Assembly: GCF_036669915.1 (NCBI RefSeq)
Contig: NC_089320.1
Coordinates: 13,199,787-13,263,786, forward strand
Length of the DNA stretch: 64,000 bases
Direction: 5' to 3'
Source of the DNA: Pocillopora verrucosa
Taxonomy: Eukaryota > Cnidaria > Anthozoa > Scleractinia > Pocilloporidae
In this document: positions 45,489 through 57,400 of the stretch, in pieces
Numbering within the stretch: position 1 is the first letter of the stretch
Layout of the letters: every line of letters begins with the position of its first letter
Notes under the pieces: generated by a model
What the model was told of the DNA's origin: nothing
Databases searched by the model: none
The model's input: only the letters and a program-made list of their open reading frames with translations
Made by a program: the position numbers and the translations under genes

Positions 45489-48400
45489 ATGGCGAACGAA
45501 AGTTCAAAATATTGCGAAGATTACCTTCTCAGGAAAGAAGGACGAAACAAGGTGAGTTAAAGTTTTCATGGTGACTAAGATTTTCGAACAGCGGTTTCAG
45601 AAATGGTTGCGCAAAGCTGTACTTCACTGTTGGCGTTGAAAAAATACTGGCTACTGAGCAAAAAAACGTACTCATTCCGGTTGGCACAGGTAACTACAGA
45701 AATAAACATTGTTGAACAGGGGTCTTAGTTTACTACTGGATGTCATTAATGTTAAAAAAGAGTTTTTTCTTAAGGGGGCAAGTAGTTGATGCCAACGTGT
45801 GATATATGGCACATATGATCAAGCGCTATGTAAATTTCGCTCAAATTAGCTAACAGTTCAACTTCGATTGAGGTTTTAACGCGCCAGTGTCTACAAAACC
45901 CGCCAGTGTCTACAAAACCCGCAATAAGAGGCCGAAGTTTTGGCATTTATTGTTGCGAATGTTGAAAAAAGAAACTTTGGGGAGGCTTTTTCTATATTGT
46001 GAGAGAAAATTTCGAGAGGATGAAAGGAAAAATGGTCGAGTAATCTTTAGTTCTGGTTTAAGTAATCAATGCTAAGTAAATATTGCGCGTGTGGTTCGTA
46101 AAGGAAGGGCATATGATAAAATATGGACTGGACCATTGGACCATTGGACCATTGGACCATTGGACTAATAGACTATTAATTGGACTATTTTTGGACCTAT
46201 CAGTATTCAGGGAGGGGTGGGAGGCAGAGGTGGTTGTATTAGTAAATGCTACTGATTGATGATCTTTTTACTGGATCATGAAAATTATTTTGAGCGGTTT
46301 TCCGACTATTTTTATGTCAAAATTTACGGGCTGTTGCACAGGGCTGTTTTTTTGTCATGAGAATGCGAAACAGACGCCTCAACATTTATTAGCAGACGCG
46401 ATAGAGGCTTTTTTAATGATAAGTGAGAAAGCTTGCATTCATTGAAAAATTTTGAGCCTGACAAATTCAGTATCTTCTAACTTTGCTCTTACAAGATCAA
46501 TGTTCACCGGGGAAGCCTAATGAAACAATTGACCGGTTGTACGAGTCTTGACCAGACTGATCGAATGGTCAGCAATTTAAACAATTACAATACTGTACTG
46601 ACTTAACGTTCGATGAAAGCACGCCCACTCTTCCGTTTTTTATCTTTTTTTCTCTTAAACGAGTAGGAGTTGAGCGGAGTGTTTAACAAAGAAGATGTAA
46701 CTTTTTTTAATGAAAAATTTTACACAAGGTTGATTAGTATGCATTAATTAGCGGCTAAAGCAAAACAAATTGTACGAGGAGTTTATTGGTTACGTTTTGT
46801 TTTTAGAAGGTCAATTGCTACTGACTCTGATGTTTGTGGTGCTACTTTTTTATGGTAGCTTCTTATGAAATTGTCGGCTTATCGAACATTGTGACGACAT
46901 TTCTTCCTCCATTTGTGCATATGGCATGGGATGAACTTAATCATAGAAATGCAAGGCAGCTCCGCTCACTTGCAAGTCATGATTTTCCGGAAAAAAAAGA
47001 CTCCCTTATTTTGAGCGGTTTTCGGCTGAAAAACTTGATTAATCCGTAGCATTTACCAATAAAACCACCTCCCACCCATCCCTGCGTTCTAATAGTTCGT
47101 CTTCTACCCCTCCCTCAGTAACAACAGTCTGCCTCCCGCCCCTCCTTGAGTACTGATAGACTGCATCCCATCCCTTCCTAAGGACTAATGGTTTACCCCC
47201 CCGTAAATGGTCCAAAAGATTGTCCAATAATTAGACCAAAAAAGGGTCCAGAAAATGGAAAAAAAAAATGATCCAAAAAAATAGTCCAAAAAAATTGTCC
47301 AATAGTCCAGGGATCCAATGGTCCAATCTATATTTTACCTTATGCCGTCAACAAACCTGTACTTTCAGACTGTTTTACTAACACACTTCCTGAGCAATAG
47401 TTTGGTGGTTTTTTTGTGGGAAAATCTGCTAATGACTAATGACAAACACGTTTTGTTGTTTCTGACTGCAGTGGATACAATATTGGGTTGTTATTAGAGG
47501 CGTTTGGATGTTGTTCTACAGAGATCAAGCTACAACTAACCGAGATAATGTAAGTTAGTAAGTCTTCGTCAGGAAGTAAGTGATCATCATTTAACATGTT
47601 TAACTTTGCGTCTCTAGTTTGCAATCAGTATCTTCAGTGCTAATCAAGTCAGCGAGACGTAATTTAGCTTTTAAAAGTAGATTTCAGCCTGAGATAGAGA
47701 GATTATTACGGCTAAGAATGTGGCTATGATACCGAAAGTTGTAACTTAATTCAGAATTTTCTTTGTTTGTTATATTTTTAGCATTTGTTTGAATTGGTAG
47801 CCATTTACGTAAGTAAAATGATATCCCGTCTTTGTACTTTGAAACAAATCCCTTAATTTATTCAAAAACTTGTTCTACATCTGAAAACTCGACACTTCTC
47901 TTGGCTTGGATACAAATATTACTTACATCGTTTTCGAAACCTTCTGCTTTTTGTGGATCGAAAGATCCCTTTTTAAAGGAAAAGTTTGTAATGGACGTGG
48001 CTTTTACTAGTCAACTGGAAGTGTTTTTACACAAGGTTTTCTGATAAGCGGAATATTTGCTGCAAATTGGAAGCAAAGGTCACTTTGGAACTTTTCCAAA
48101 CACCACAAACTTCCGCGAGAGGCTTTTATGACCAGCTGTCAAAAACAATCTACATGCTGTTTAACAGAGCTTGCGGTGAAATCGATACTGGGTAATAAAC
48201 TTTGGATTTACATAAAGAAGGATAAGTACGTGAGAGGGAAGAAGCTCTCAAGTAGAAAAATAATAGAAAAGATCCTAAGAAAACATTGCTTGACAAGCAG
48301 ATAACAAAACGTGCTTTAGTAATTACCTAAGAGGAAAAACAGTCAATCTTGTTCAAATCGGTGACTGATGACGAAACAAATCTGACTTCCTTGTTAGGTT

Positions 48401-51400
48401 CAGTAAGTTCAGCTCATTATGTCGGAGATGTAGAAGTTTTGACTGAGGGGAAGGGAGGGAGGGGGAAGGGAAGGAGGGAGAAGGGAGGGAGGGAGGGTGG
48501 ACTTACGAGTGAAGATACTAAAAAAGGAAAACCTTTATGAGCGAAGTTAACACATTCAATACAGTGGAAGGGCTTATTAGTGCATAAGTAAACCAAGCTC
48601 GTTGCGTAATGGGCGAAATATGAAGATAAGTATACAAAAAACAAAGGGTCGTACTCAACCTAAAAGTATGAACTAGTTTTGAATAAGTGCATGGTTGTTC
48701 CTTTTTATCGTATGAAATTTCTGGGTTGATTCAGGGCCGTTTAGCTCGGTTTTAATTAACCTGCTTTTCCCTCTATAATAGAAAAAAAAATCCCTGTATT
48801 TCACCCATTGCGCAGTGCAAACGTTTTTACGGAGCTTAAGCTAACTGTGGTCAGACTTTGGACGTAGTAACCCATCTGACTCTTGAGCATTGAGCATTGA
48901 GCATTGTTTGAGTATTGTAACTATCCTTGGATGGGGTGCAAGTTCACCTCAATCTCAATTACCCGCTTCCTCAACCCCCAGAGTTTCTTTTAAGTTTCAC
49001 TGTGAGTTTACCGGTGACCATTTAGGTCAGGGTAAAGTGTCAAACAAGACTTAAGTTTTTTGTTTATGAACGCAACGCAATGGCTCAGCCTAGGTTCGAA
49101 ACCAGACCTCACAACTCGGAGTCTATGGCAGTAGCAACAGCGCCGCTTTGTTCTCCAGATGGGCTCATAGGATGAACTGATAACTGGAGGGTGTACGTAG
49201 TACAAGCGGAATGTCTCACGGTATCCACACATCCCATCTTGCTTCGTGTGTAACATAGGAATATCATCAAAAATCGTTGTGTTATTTTGCAGTTTAAAGG
49301 TTCCGTCGAACTAACGTCATGCACAAAGTGCAACACAGCGAGAAGAGGAAATTATAGCTTTCCGTTCTTTGTCATCACAGCGAGAGGAACACATCTCTTC
49401 AAGGTTACATATTTGTCTTTTGTAATTGAAATGTTGATAAGAAAGTTCCTTAGGCCCAATATCAGATCGGAAAGTCCTTCCAAAACTGCGGACAAAATAG
49501 CTCAGAGTGCGTGAAAAAGGCGATCACGCACCACTGTTTTTTGTTTTATTATATTTTTCTCGTAAGCAGAGAGAGGGGAGCTTCTTACTAAGCTGATAAA
49601 CCGGCCATGGAATTTTCCTTTCACCCGTTGTTAAGCTGGATCATTTATTGTAAGGCATGCATTCGTTAACTACGATATCTTTGCTCATGCGGACTTTGCC
49701 TACGAGAGGTGAGCACTTAAGCCGTGAACAATCACTACTGTAAGGAACAGTTCGCCCCCCCCCCCTCCTCCTCTCTCTCTCTCCACCCTGTGCGCAAACA
49801 CTAAAATACGTCGTTTTGAGTGTTGGTCGTTGTTTTAATTTTGTCCAAGTTTATAGATTCTATATTGAGAGAAAATAAATAGAGACGAGAGAAGAATCTT
49901 TGAACATTGCAGAGGAAACTTGCAGCCTTGGATTGGAAAGAAGGCAACGAAATTTTTCCGAATGTGAAACCGAATGTGAATGTTTTCCAATTTTTTTTCT
50001 TCTAGTGCGACACTAATTTAAAACGCCACCAATGGATGTACCTCATTGGCTTGGCAGCGAAGGTGAGTCCACATGGATTTGATTTTTTTTGATAATTCTT
50101 TCGTCTTGTCATGCAATATCAAAATCATTCGCTGTGTTTTTCGTTTTTGGTTTTGTTTTATTCCTTGGTAAGAGCGATTAGGAAGTAAGGGGAGGGAACG
50201 TCACGCTCGATTTGCAATGCTTCAGTGTCACGCCTTCGCCATTTCCTTGTATAAAAACGATTTTATGCATTAGCTTAATATCTCCTGTAATTGTAATAGG
50301 TTACGCACTTGGGATCAATATCAGTATCTGGGCAACTGCCCACCTACCCCTCCCCTAACCTAACCTAACCTAACCCTAACTTATTATCAATTGACCGTTG
50401 TTGAGTTAGGGAAGAGGTAGGTGGGCAGTTGCCCAGATACTGATATTGATCCCACACTTTCTTGGAGGACTTACGCACACGTTCTACATTTTTGGCACTC
50501 TAATTAATTTCAGTTCATTCTAATGATCGGTTAAGTCGTCAACCACATAAATCTTGACTTTTGTATACATTTTATTCCTTAATGTAGATCTGTTACTTTT
50601 CCGCGATTTCGAGCGAACGAAGAAGAGCATAGAGCAGACGAACGTGCACGAAAGCAAGATAATTGTCAGTTTTCGCCCTTCTGCCACCGCGTGCCTTCCC
50701 CCCCTTTTTTTTTGCGATTACTGGCTAGCGAAGGCGAGCATACATCAGACGATCGCGCATGAAAACAAGACAATTGTCAGTTTTCGCCCTTCTTCCACGT
50801 GTGTGACTCGCGCTCCGCACGTGCCTTAAGAAAGAAAATATTCAAAATGTCGTGTGTTCGGTGCGCGTTTTATCCGATGAAAAGCGTAATGGTTAACTCT
50901 TTTTGCACCTTGTGTTCACCAGGGTGATACGCCGGCTCCACCTCCCTTAGCTGTCCCTTCCCCGCTTTCTACATCTACGGAATTAAACTCTCATGACGCC
51001 GAGGTTAATCACGCAGAGATATGCAGGCAGAACTCTGAGTCAGATGAAGACGATTTCTCTATTCCACCGGGTGTGATTCTTGTCACTACGCCCATGGAAG
51101 AATTGTCTCACGACGAGAAAACATCAAATGGACACACCAGCGCCATTCAAGGTATTTCAAAAACAAGAATCGCTCACTTAGATTCGACAAGTAACAATAA
51201 GACTTTGAGCTGATTGATTTTGAGCAAGTCATCCATCGGTTATCGGTGCGGTATTAAAGAAAAAAACTGACTGGAACGAATCAGCAAACTCATTGAAAAT
51301 ATTTTTTTAACTGACATTTCAGGTCAAGTACAACATGATAACCTCAGCAAAGCTGTGCTAACGACAGGAATCACTGGAGCAACGCGTGGTAATTATTTAG

Positions 51401-52883
51401 TCAATTGTTTTTATAGGGGAAGTACCAAGCAGTCTGAGATAACAATGGCTTTTCGCATTCGTAGGTATTGCAATCTGCCAAAAATAAAAAAATAATGCAA
51501 AAGATAAATTCATATAAACAGCAGTTCAGACATATTTCCTCTGGCGACCCTCTAAACTTTTTTTAATAAGGTTAAAAAGACGTTAAAATTGTAAATTTTT
51601 AGCACAAATATCATTCATCAGCTAATAAGCTTCCCTCATGCACCATTAATTTTTTGCAGTCATGTTTTTACTTTTCATCAGTAAAATATTTGCTATTTTG
51701 CTTTCCATCAGTCGTCAGAGAACCGTCCTCTACCAAAGGTTCTGGGCCTCAACCCGTTACTCGTCCTTTTCAGTCAACAACAGGTATGTGATGTGTAATG
51801 TCTTTTACTTGTTATTAGCTAGAGTATGTCAGAGGTTCTCTTGTTAAAGGAATTAAATTCCTCTTAGACTTTGATGCCAAATTATTCAACAAATAGATTC
51901 TATGTGGCATACGAGGTGCGGCTGAGTGTGTCACTGATATTGTTAACGCATTTTGAGGTCATCTGTGAACTATTAAGGAGTTTAAAAAAACACGATGGCA
52001 ACGGCAACGGGAACGTCACGTAACAAAAATGTTTAAAGAGCAGAACAATGGCTGTACACGTGAACAATAAATCTTTGTAAATTTCTTTGCCTCCTCTGCA
52101 AAACAACAACTTTGCGTTGTCTGAAGAACGTGAACGACGACGGCAAATTTATTAAATCTCTATTTCTAATTTAACGCTGTGTTCCATATTCAGTTTCAAG
52201 ATAGTTTTGACAGTGAGAAACAAACTAAATGACGTAAGGGTGTCGCGAGATTCGTAGGTAAAATATAAGTTCATTTTTCAACCGACGTTGTCCACGGTTT
52301 TGTTTCTTAAACTCCCTATTACTGAACAGAGCTACGGTAACATAGAGTCTATTTGTTTTATATTTATATATTTTTTTTATATTTTATACTTTAAGCAGTG
52401 ATGACACCATCTACGCGTCTGTCCACTAGATCATATGTAAGAATCAATCAAAATGTGTGCTGCAGTTCAGCTCATTGTATAAATAGTTTTTTACAGGGAG
52501 TTCAATTTTTTTAGAACTATAAGATTTGTTTGGATCATGTGGGGGTCGTTATTAGAGAGAAAGTCTGTGGAATTAGTCGGCCTTTTTGGTATTTATGCGA
52601 TGTTTATTTCATTATTATCATTACCATTACTTTTGACATCCATCCAGGTGTGTCACCATGTCAGCAGAAGTATTTTCCTATTGGTCTTAGTCCTCCCTCC
52701 GCCATTTCATGGGGTCGAAGTAGTCCCGATCGGCCAAGCAGCAGTCCCAGTCTTAATCACACGCGAAGGCATTTAGGGACTAAACAGTTGGCAAGATCGC
52801 CGCTCACTAACAACAGATTTTCACGATACATGGCAAAGTCTGTACCTGATATGAAAATTTTATCACTGGAGGATCCAAGCTGA
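45489..52883 (+). CDS. PH-domain protein with Ser/Pro-rich tail (STAP-like PH)
   Basis: Probably a membrane- or phosphoinositide-binding adaptor; function not established. Exons 45489-45551, 47472-47549, 49293-49403, 50006-50062, 50923-51151, 51323-51388, 51712-51783, 52399-52436 and 52665-52883 sum to 933 nt, giving 310 aa plus stop. Residues about 8-102 read as a pleckstrin-homology domain: YCEDYLLRKEGRNKWIQYWVV (strands 1-2), WMLFYRD, an FPFFVITARG strand, and the C-terminal helix RHQWMYLIGLAAK. This resembles the PH domain of STAP-type adaptors. An acidic segment (about 130-145) and a Ser/Pro/Thr/Arg-rich tail follow. No SH2 domain is found, unlike vertebrate STAPs. The first ATG is supported by the following codons matching a PH strand, but an upstream coding exon cannot be excluded. 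The last exon has two competing acceptors (52648 and 52665); only the second keeps the long frame. Confidence 0.75.
46108..47346. mobile_element. 1.24-kb element with long inverted ends and TTGGACCA repeats (PH intron 1)
   Basis: The left end GGCATATGATAAAATATGG...GGACCATTGG is matched in reverse at the right end (CCAATGGTCCAATCTATATTTTACCTTATGCC). Further in, GGGAGGGGTGGGAGGCAGAGG...ATTAGTAAATGCTAC on the left is matched by GTAGCATTTACCAATAAAACC...CACCCATCCCTG on the right. So the arms extend to 130 bp or more. No transposase is seen. Confidence 0.7.
46130..46163 (+). repeat. 8-bp tandem repeat GGACCATT
   Basis: About four and a half head-to-tail copies of GGACCATT just inside the left end of the 1.24-kb element. 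Degenerate TGGTCCAA/TTGTCCAA units occur at the opposite end (47206-47330). Confidence 0.85.
48447..48500 (+). repeat. G-rich purine tract (G-quadruplex potential)
   Basis: More than eight runs of three or more G separated by one to three A or AA within about 50 bp, in intron 2 of the PH gene. Confidence 0.7.
50310..50453. mobile_element. Palindromic MITE, copy 2 (PH intron 4)
   Basis: Same arms as 41136-41272 (GGATCAATATCAGTATCTGG / CCAGATACTGATATTGATCC). The centre carries TAACC repeats that look telomere-like. Flanks CGCACTTG and CACACTTT agree at six of eight positions, so a decayed 8-bp duplication is likely. Confidence 0.75.
50593..50800 (+). repeat. Direct repeat of about 75 bp, two copies 120 bp apart (PH intron 4)
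   Basis: Blocks around 50610-50690 and 50725-50800 share GCGAA...GCATA...CAGACGA, then AAGATAATTGTCAGTTTTCGCCCTTC / AAGACAATTGTCAGTTTTCGCCCTTC, then CCAC. No known class. Confidence 0.6.
51975..52180. repeat. Possible dispersed repeat (PH intron 7)
   Basis: GATGGCAACGGCAACGGGAACGTCAC with a downstream GCAAAACAACAACTTTGCG...GAACGTGAACGACGACGGC suggests inverted GACGGCAACG-type ends. Only one copy lies in the window, so support is weak. Confidence 0.35.
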
Positions 52884-54491
52884 AAGAGAGAGAGTGAATT
52901 TTTTATCGTGGTGCAAATTGTAAAATGGCTCAAAATTTCGATTATTTACGCGAATTGCTAAAAGCAAACCACGATTTATATTTGAGTGAATTAGTATTTT
53001 AAGCTAATACAAAACTTGTTGCCATTTCTGTCACGTATAAGTTCAGGGCTCCCAATTTTGGCAGTAACAATTTAGGGTGGAACATGCAGAGAAAGAGAGC
53101 AAACTAACAAACAATTTTCTCTAAAGTTGGAGAAGTGTTGCGATTTTGTGCGAAGTAAACAAACCAAAGAAATTGTTTCATAGCATAACCAAAGCCAAAA
53201 GGTATGACTTGCGGCACAATGTGCGGGAAAAGCACTGTAACATACGCCAAGCGTGGAAAATTGTCATGCTCTAATTGTTTACAGTAAGTTAGATGACGTG
53301 TGGAACCAATCAGATACTACGCAATGCAGTAAGAGATCTACCTTCAGACAAATACAACTTGAACTATATTGGTCAGTAATGGTAGAATTTAACGTTTAAG
53401 AAACGCAATTAAATTCTATGCTCATAAAGTTAGAGTTGCTTCGTGCAGCTATTAGTTTGGCTGCGATGCAAAGGAGAGGCGTTTTATCGTTTACAAAATT
53501 AGTCAAACAATGTAAGTAATGTATTTAAATTTATTTATACATTTAGAATGCTAGATTCAGCATTATAAAAAGGTGTTAAGTTCAAAAAATAAGTTAACTT
53601 TTCTTAGAAACTTTTCACGTTGATAAGACAGAAATATGGTGAATAAAAGTGTTGTTCTGCGTCGTGCTAGAAAATTTAGTTATTGCAACTCTCATTGTGA
53701 TGTGAATTGCTCCGGTTTTATTTGCTACATACTAGGCCCTCCAGGATCATGAGTTTCCAGGTAAATTCCCTGTCTTTCAGCTCTCCACGAGCACTTTTCC
53801 CTCTCGCAGCATCACAGGCTGTGATGCTTGGAAAAATATTAAAGCTGTCTCTTCTAGCTGGAGATGGCAGGTATTTTTTTATTTATTTATATATATATTA
53901 TATATTATTCTTAAATAATGCAAATACCATGTCGAGGACGCTTAATAGCCTGAAGGGGGTGTTCACGATCAATCATTCCTTTGGGAAACCACGCTCTTCG
54001 CAATGGCGCCCAAGCCCCCCGTTTATAGGCTAGGCATTGAAAATTTCTGGATTACTCCAACCCAATAGCCTTTGAGGTTTTTCTTTCTTTTCAATCCGGG
54101 ATGTTTTCAATGAAAGACTGAGGAAGAACTGAAGACATAAGGCCCTCTAGATCGCCTGTGAGTCGGAATTACACTAACATTTGTATTGATACACACTATC
54201 AGTTTCACGAGAGGGAGAGGGTTTGATCCTGAAGTGTGATTGAGTGTCTAAAAATGATATCCAGCTTTACCATAAAAGGAAATTCCAAAATTTCCTATTC
54301 CAATATTCTTGATTTTACGGACTTAAGCGAAATTTTGCATATACCTCCCCAGTTCCCTGCGATGGGCCGAGAAGTTCTCGATCCCAGACTTTCTCAAATT
54401 AAAATAAACATTTGAACAACTCTCAGGAGAGCATACAACAGCGACACCTTTCTCGTGAAGCGATATAAAGTTGAAATATCCACCTCGCACG
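52884..54491. other. Intergenic region between PH gene and P450
   Basis: About 1.6 kb. AATAAA at 53642-53647 may end the PH transcript. The ORF at 53707-54033 has no protein character I recognise. No named repeat seen. Confidence 0.5.
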
Positions 54492-57400
54492 ATGCTTTAT
54501 CTCCTTTTTTATCTGCCTGGTACCTTACTTTTACTATCGTTAGTTCTTGTATGTAGTTTTGCAACTTATCTGGTATATAAAAGACAAAAATTCTTGCATA
54601 TTCCGAGTCCACCTATGTCGAGGTAAGAAGTTTTCATGTCCTTGGATATTGAATGCTCTCAAGCAAACCAGTTTACCCTTTGTTAGCGCCAATTGCTTAG
54701 AAAAGGCCGTAGTCTTAACGGAGCCTCCAGTTGTTATGCAAGGGGGTTGATCCTACGGGAAAGCCAATTCGGAGGCGTGAGGAGGGCGGAGGTTAACGTG
54801 ATTTAAAAGGCTAACCTTAGAGGCGACAACTACATCAGTAGTGACTTACCTCAACATACGTAAATCTCGCTGGCCTTTGGTATTTTGTATAAGATTAAAA
54901 AAAATTCACTTTACTCTGGTGAATTTTTTAAATAAAGTAATTTGTTTAGACCTTTTTAAATTTATAGATTGTCTGTGAGGAGTGGTCACTTTTAAGGAAG
55001 GATTGAAATTTGAAAAGACTCGGTCGGTAATTTGCAAAAGCAAAACTTTTGCTTTTAATTTCCAGGTGCTAAATTTAGGTGAATGATGACAATTGCTTTT
55101 TTTTCTCTTTTTTTTTCGGTAAAAGTTCACGATAGATCCATTAAAGGGAAATATATTATGATGCTATCTTTGTTTTAAACACAATCTAATTTCCACAGCA
55201 CCTTTATGCCTAGAATACCGGTTTAGAAATATATGCTATAGTGAACACTGTTTCCATAAGTAAGTGACTTTTCCATTCCTCACTTTTGATGACTGTGCTG
55301 CAGACTAAACCTCTGTCAATACGTCTTCTAAATATCTGTCAATAGCAAGATTATGAAACTTGCAACCAAACAATTTTACCAGCTTAAAGTTATTCAAAAA
55401 TAAACTCAGAAAACTCAACCTCTCTATGCTCTTATTTCCACCATCTTACATTTTCGTTTAAGATGTATCACTTTAGATGTGCATTTATTGCCATCAATTG
55501 CTATTAAGTATCATTACTAAAAATATTTTTTTCCACTCCATCTTCCTTCACCTCAGCTTAAAAATCACATTAGAGTCCTGAATGGTAATATTTACAAGTT
55601 CATTGCTGTTAGTTTTTTTAAGGGCCATGCAGATGAGATAAGTTCTATGCGTCATACAGGTTATCCCACAGATCAAAAGTTTCTGGAATGGTAAGCTTAT
55701 TATTATTTTTTCATGCATGCTCATAACCTTGTATTTTTAAATATTATCCTTAGTGGTTGCAATAATGGTTACAATATTTAAAAATCACCCTAAATTTCAC
55801 TGTGGTGCACTCCATAATACTTCTTTCAGCACATCTTTATAATGAGGATGTATGTTAAAAGATCATGACATTTCAGGGAACTGAACTCTGATACTCTAAC
55901 TGAGCTTATGTTGTCACAATTGTGCATTCCGGAAGGGTGTTAGTTGAAGTCTATATGTCTAATTAGGGTTACTAAAGATTAACTTTAGGGTTAGTAAACA
56001 AGCCTACCTTGAGCTGATGTTTAATTCTTAAGAAATACTTTTATTCCATTAATAATGACAGTGCCTACTACATATAGAGACTAACAGATGCAATATTTTT
56101 TATCTGCACAAATTGTTCTACACTTTTAATGAATAACTTTCTTTTTAGCTCATACAGGCTATTCAGAAAAAGATGCAATGCACAAATCTAAAGGAAACAT
56201 TTTTCTCCCCAAAAAGAACATTGTTTGTAAATTTTTAAAGTAGGCTATTTAGAGACATTTACTATCTTACACATGCAGGCATATAGTGTATGGCAAGGTT
56301 CTTGTTGTCTGGTTCTGGCACATTCCTGTACTTCTGGTGGTTGATCCAGAAATAATTAAGGTAAAAAGAAATTGTCTTTACAGGTTTAACACCATTAGTA
56401 CTAAAGATTTGATTACATTTGCTTTAATGAGCATCTAGATTTATGACAAGTTTTAAAAATCATGAACTGATCACATATGTGTCAACTTAAACTAAGCTAA
56501 CTTTTTTTGTGTAGAATGTGCTTGTAGTCAAGTGCCAACCAAAAGAGGCCATGTCTTATAAAATACTGGGAAGTCTCTATGGACAAAGGTATTTATCTTT
56601 CTGTTTTGGTTCCTTTCTTTTTTTGTTCTTTTCCTTGATTCGTACATCACCCTTCAATTGTATAATCAATCCATTCTTCTTGCTTACCTCTCTTTCTTTC
56701 TGTCTTTTTTTTTCTTTCTTTCTTTCTCTCTCTCTTTCTTCCTTTCTCTCTTTCTCTCTTTCTTTCTTTCTTTCTTTGTTTCCTATCCTGAGCTTCTTTT
56801 CAGTCACTTTGTCCAACCTACCTTCTCCTTTTACTTCCATCATCTCTTTTATTTTCCCCTTTTTTGAAATACCAAAGGAATAAAGGTTTTGAAAACTAGG
56901 TGAAATGCCTTAAGGGTGTCTATGGGTGGAATACACAATTGCAAGAATCTCAACACACATTTCAAAATCCAAAACTGAGACAGAATCATTTGGTACATGT
57001 GAACTCTGTACTTTGAAGGTTATACATTCACTATATTTTAACATTACAAAAACCACACTGAAACATTTGTTCCTCACAACAAGTAATAACTCAAAGTTAC
57101 TGATCTGGCTTAATTCCTTTAAATTGAGGATGGCAACTATGAGAAAAAATATAAGTACTTTGAAAGAAATATATGAGGCTTGAACAGGGGTTTGAAACTG
57201 ATCATTGCAAAGCTTTGAGATTAGATATAAAGTTTAAAGCATCCCCATAATTTTTCAAGGTAATATTAATTGCCACTACCTGCATAACAATACTTTAACA
57301 GTTTCTAAGCCAAACACTTTATAAATAGGGCTGGGGGTGTATTTGACATCCAGCTATTCGCTGTTACTGTAACTGTTGACTTACACAAATTTTTCACATG

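Noticed and set aside
50373..50395. TAACC repeats as an interstitial telomere
   Set aside because: Only about four units, in the loop of a palindromic MITE; the other copy of the MITE lacks them.
56518..56883. 121-codon ORF and its minus-strand shadow
   Set aside because: It starts in P450 exon 4 and then only reads a CTTT microsatellite in the intron.
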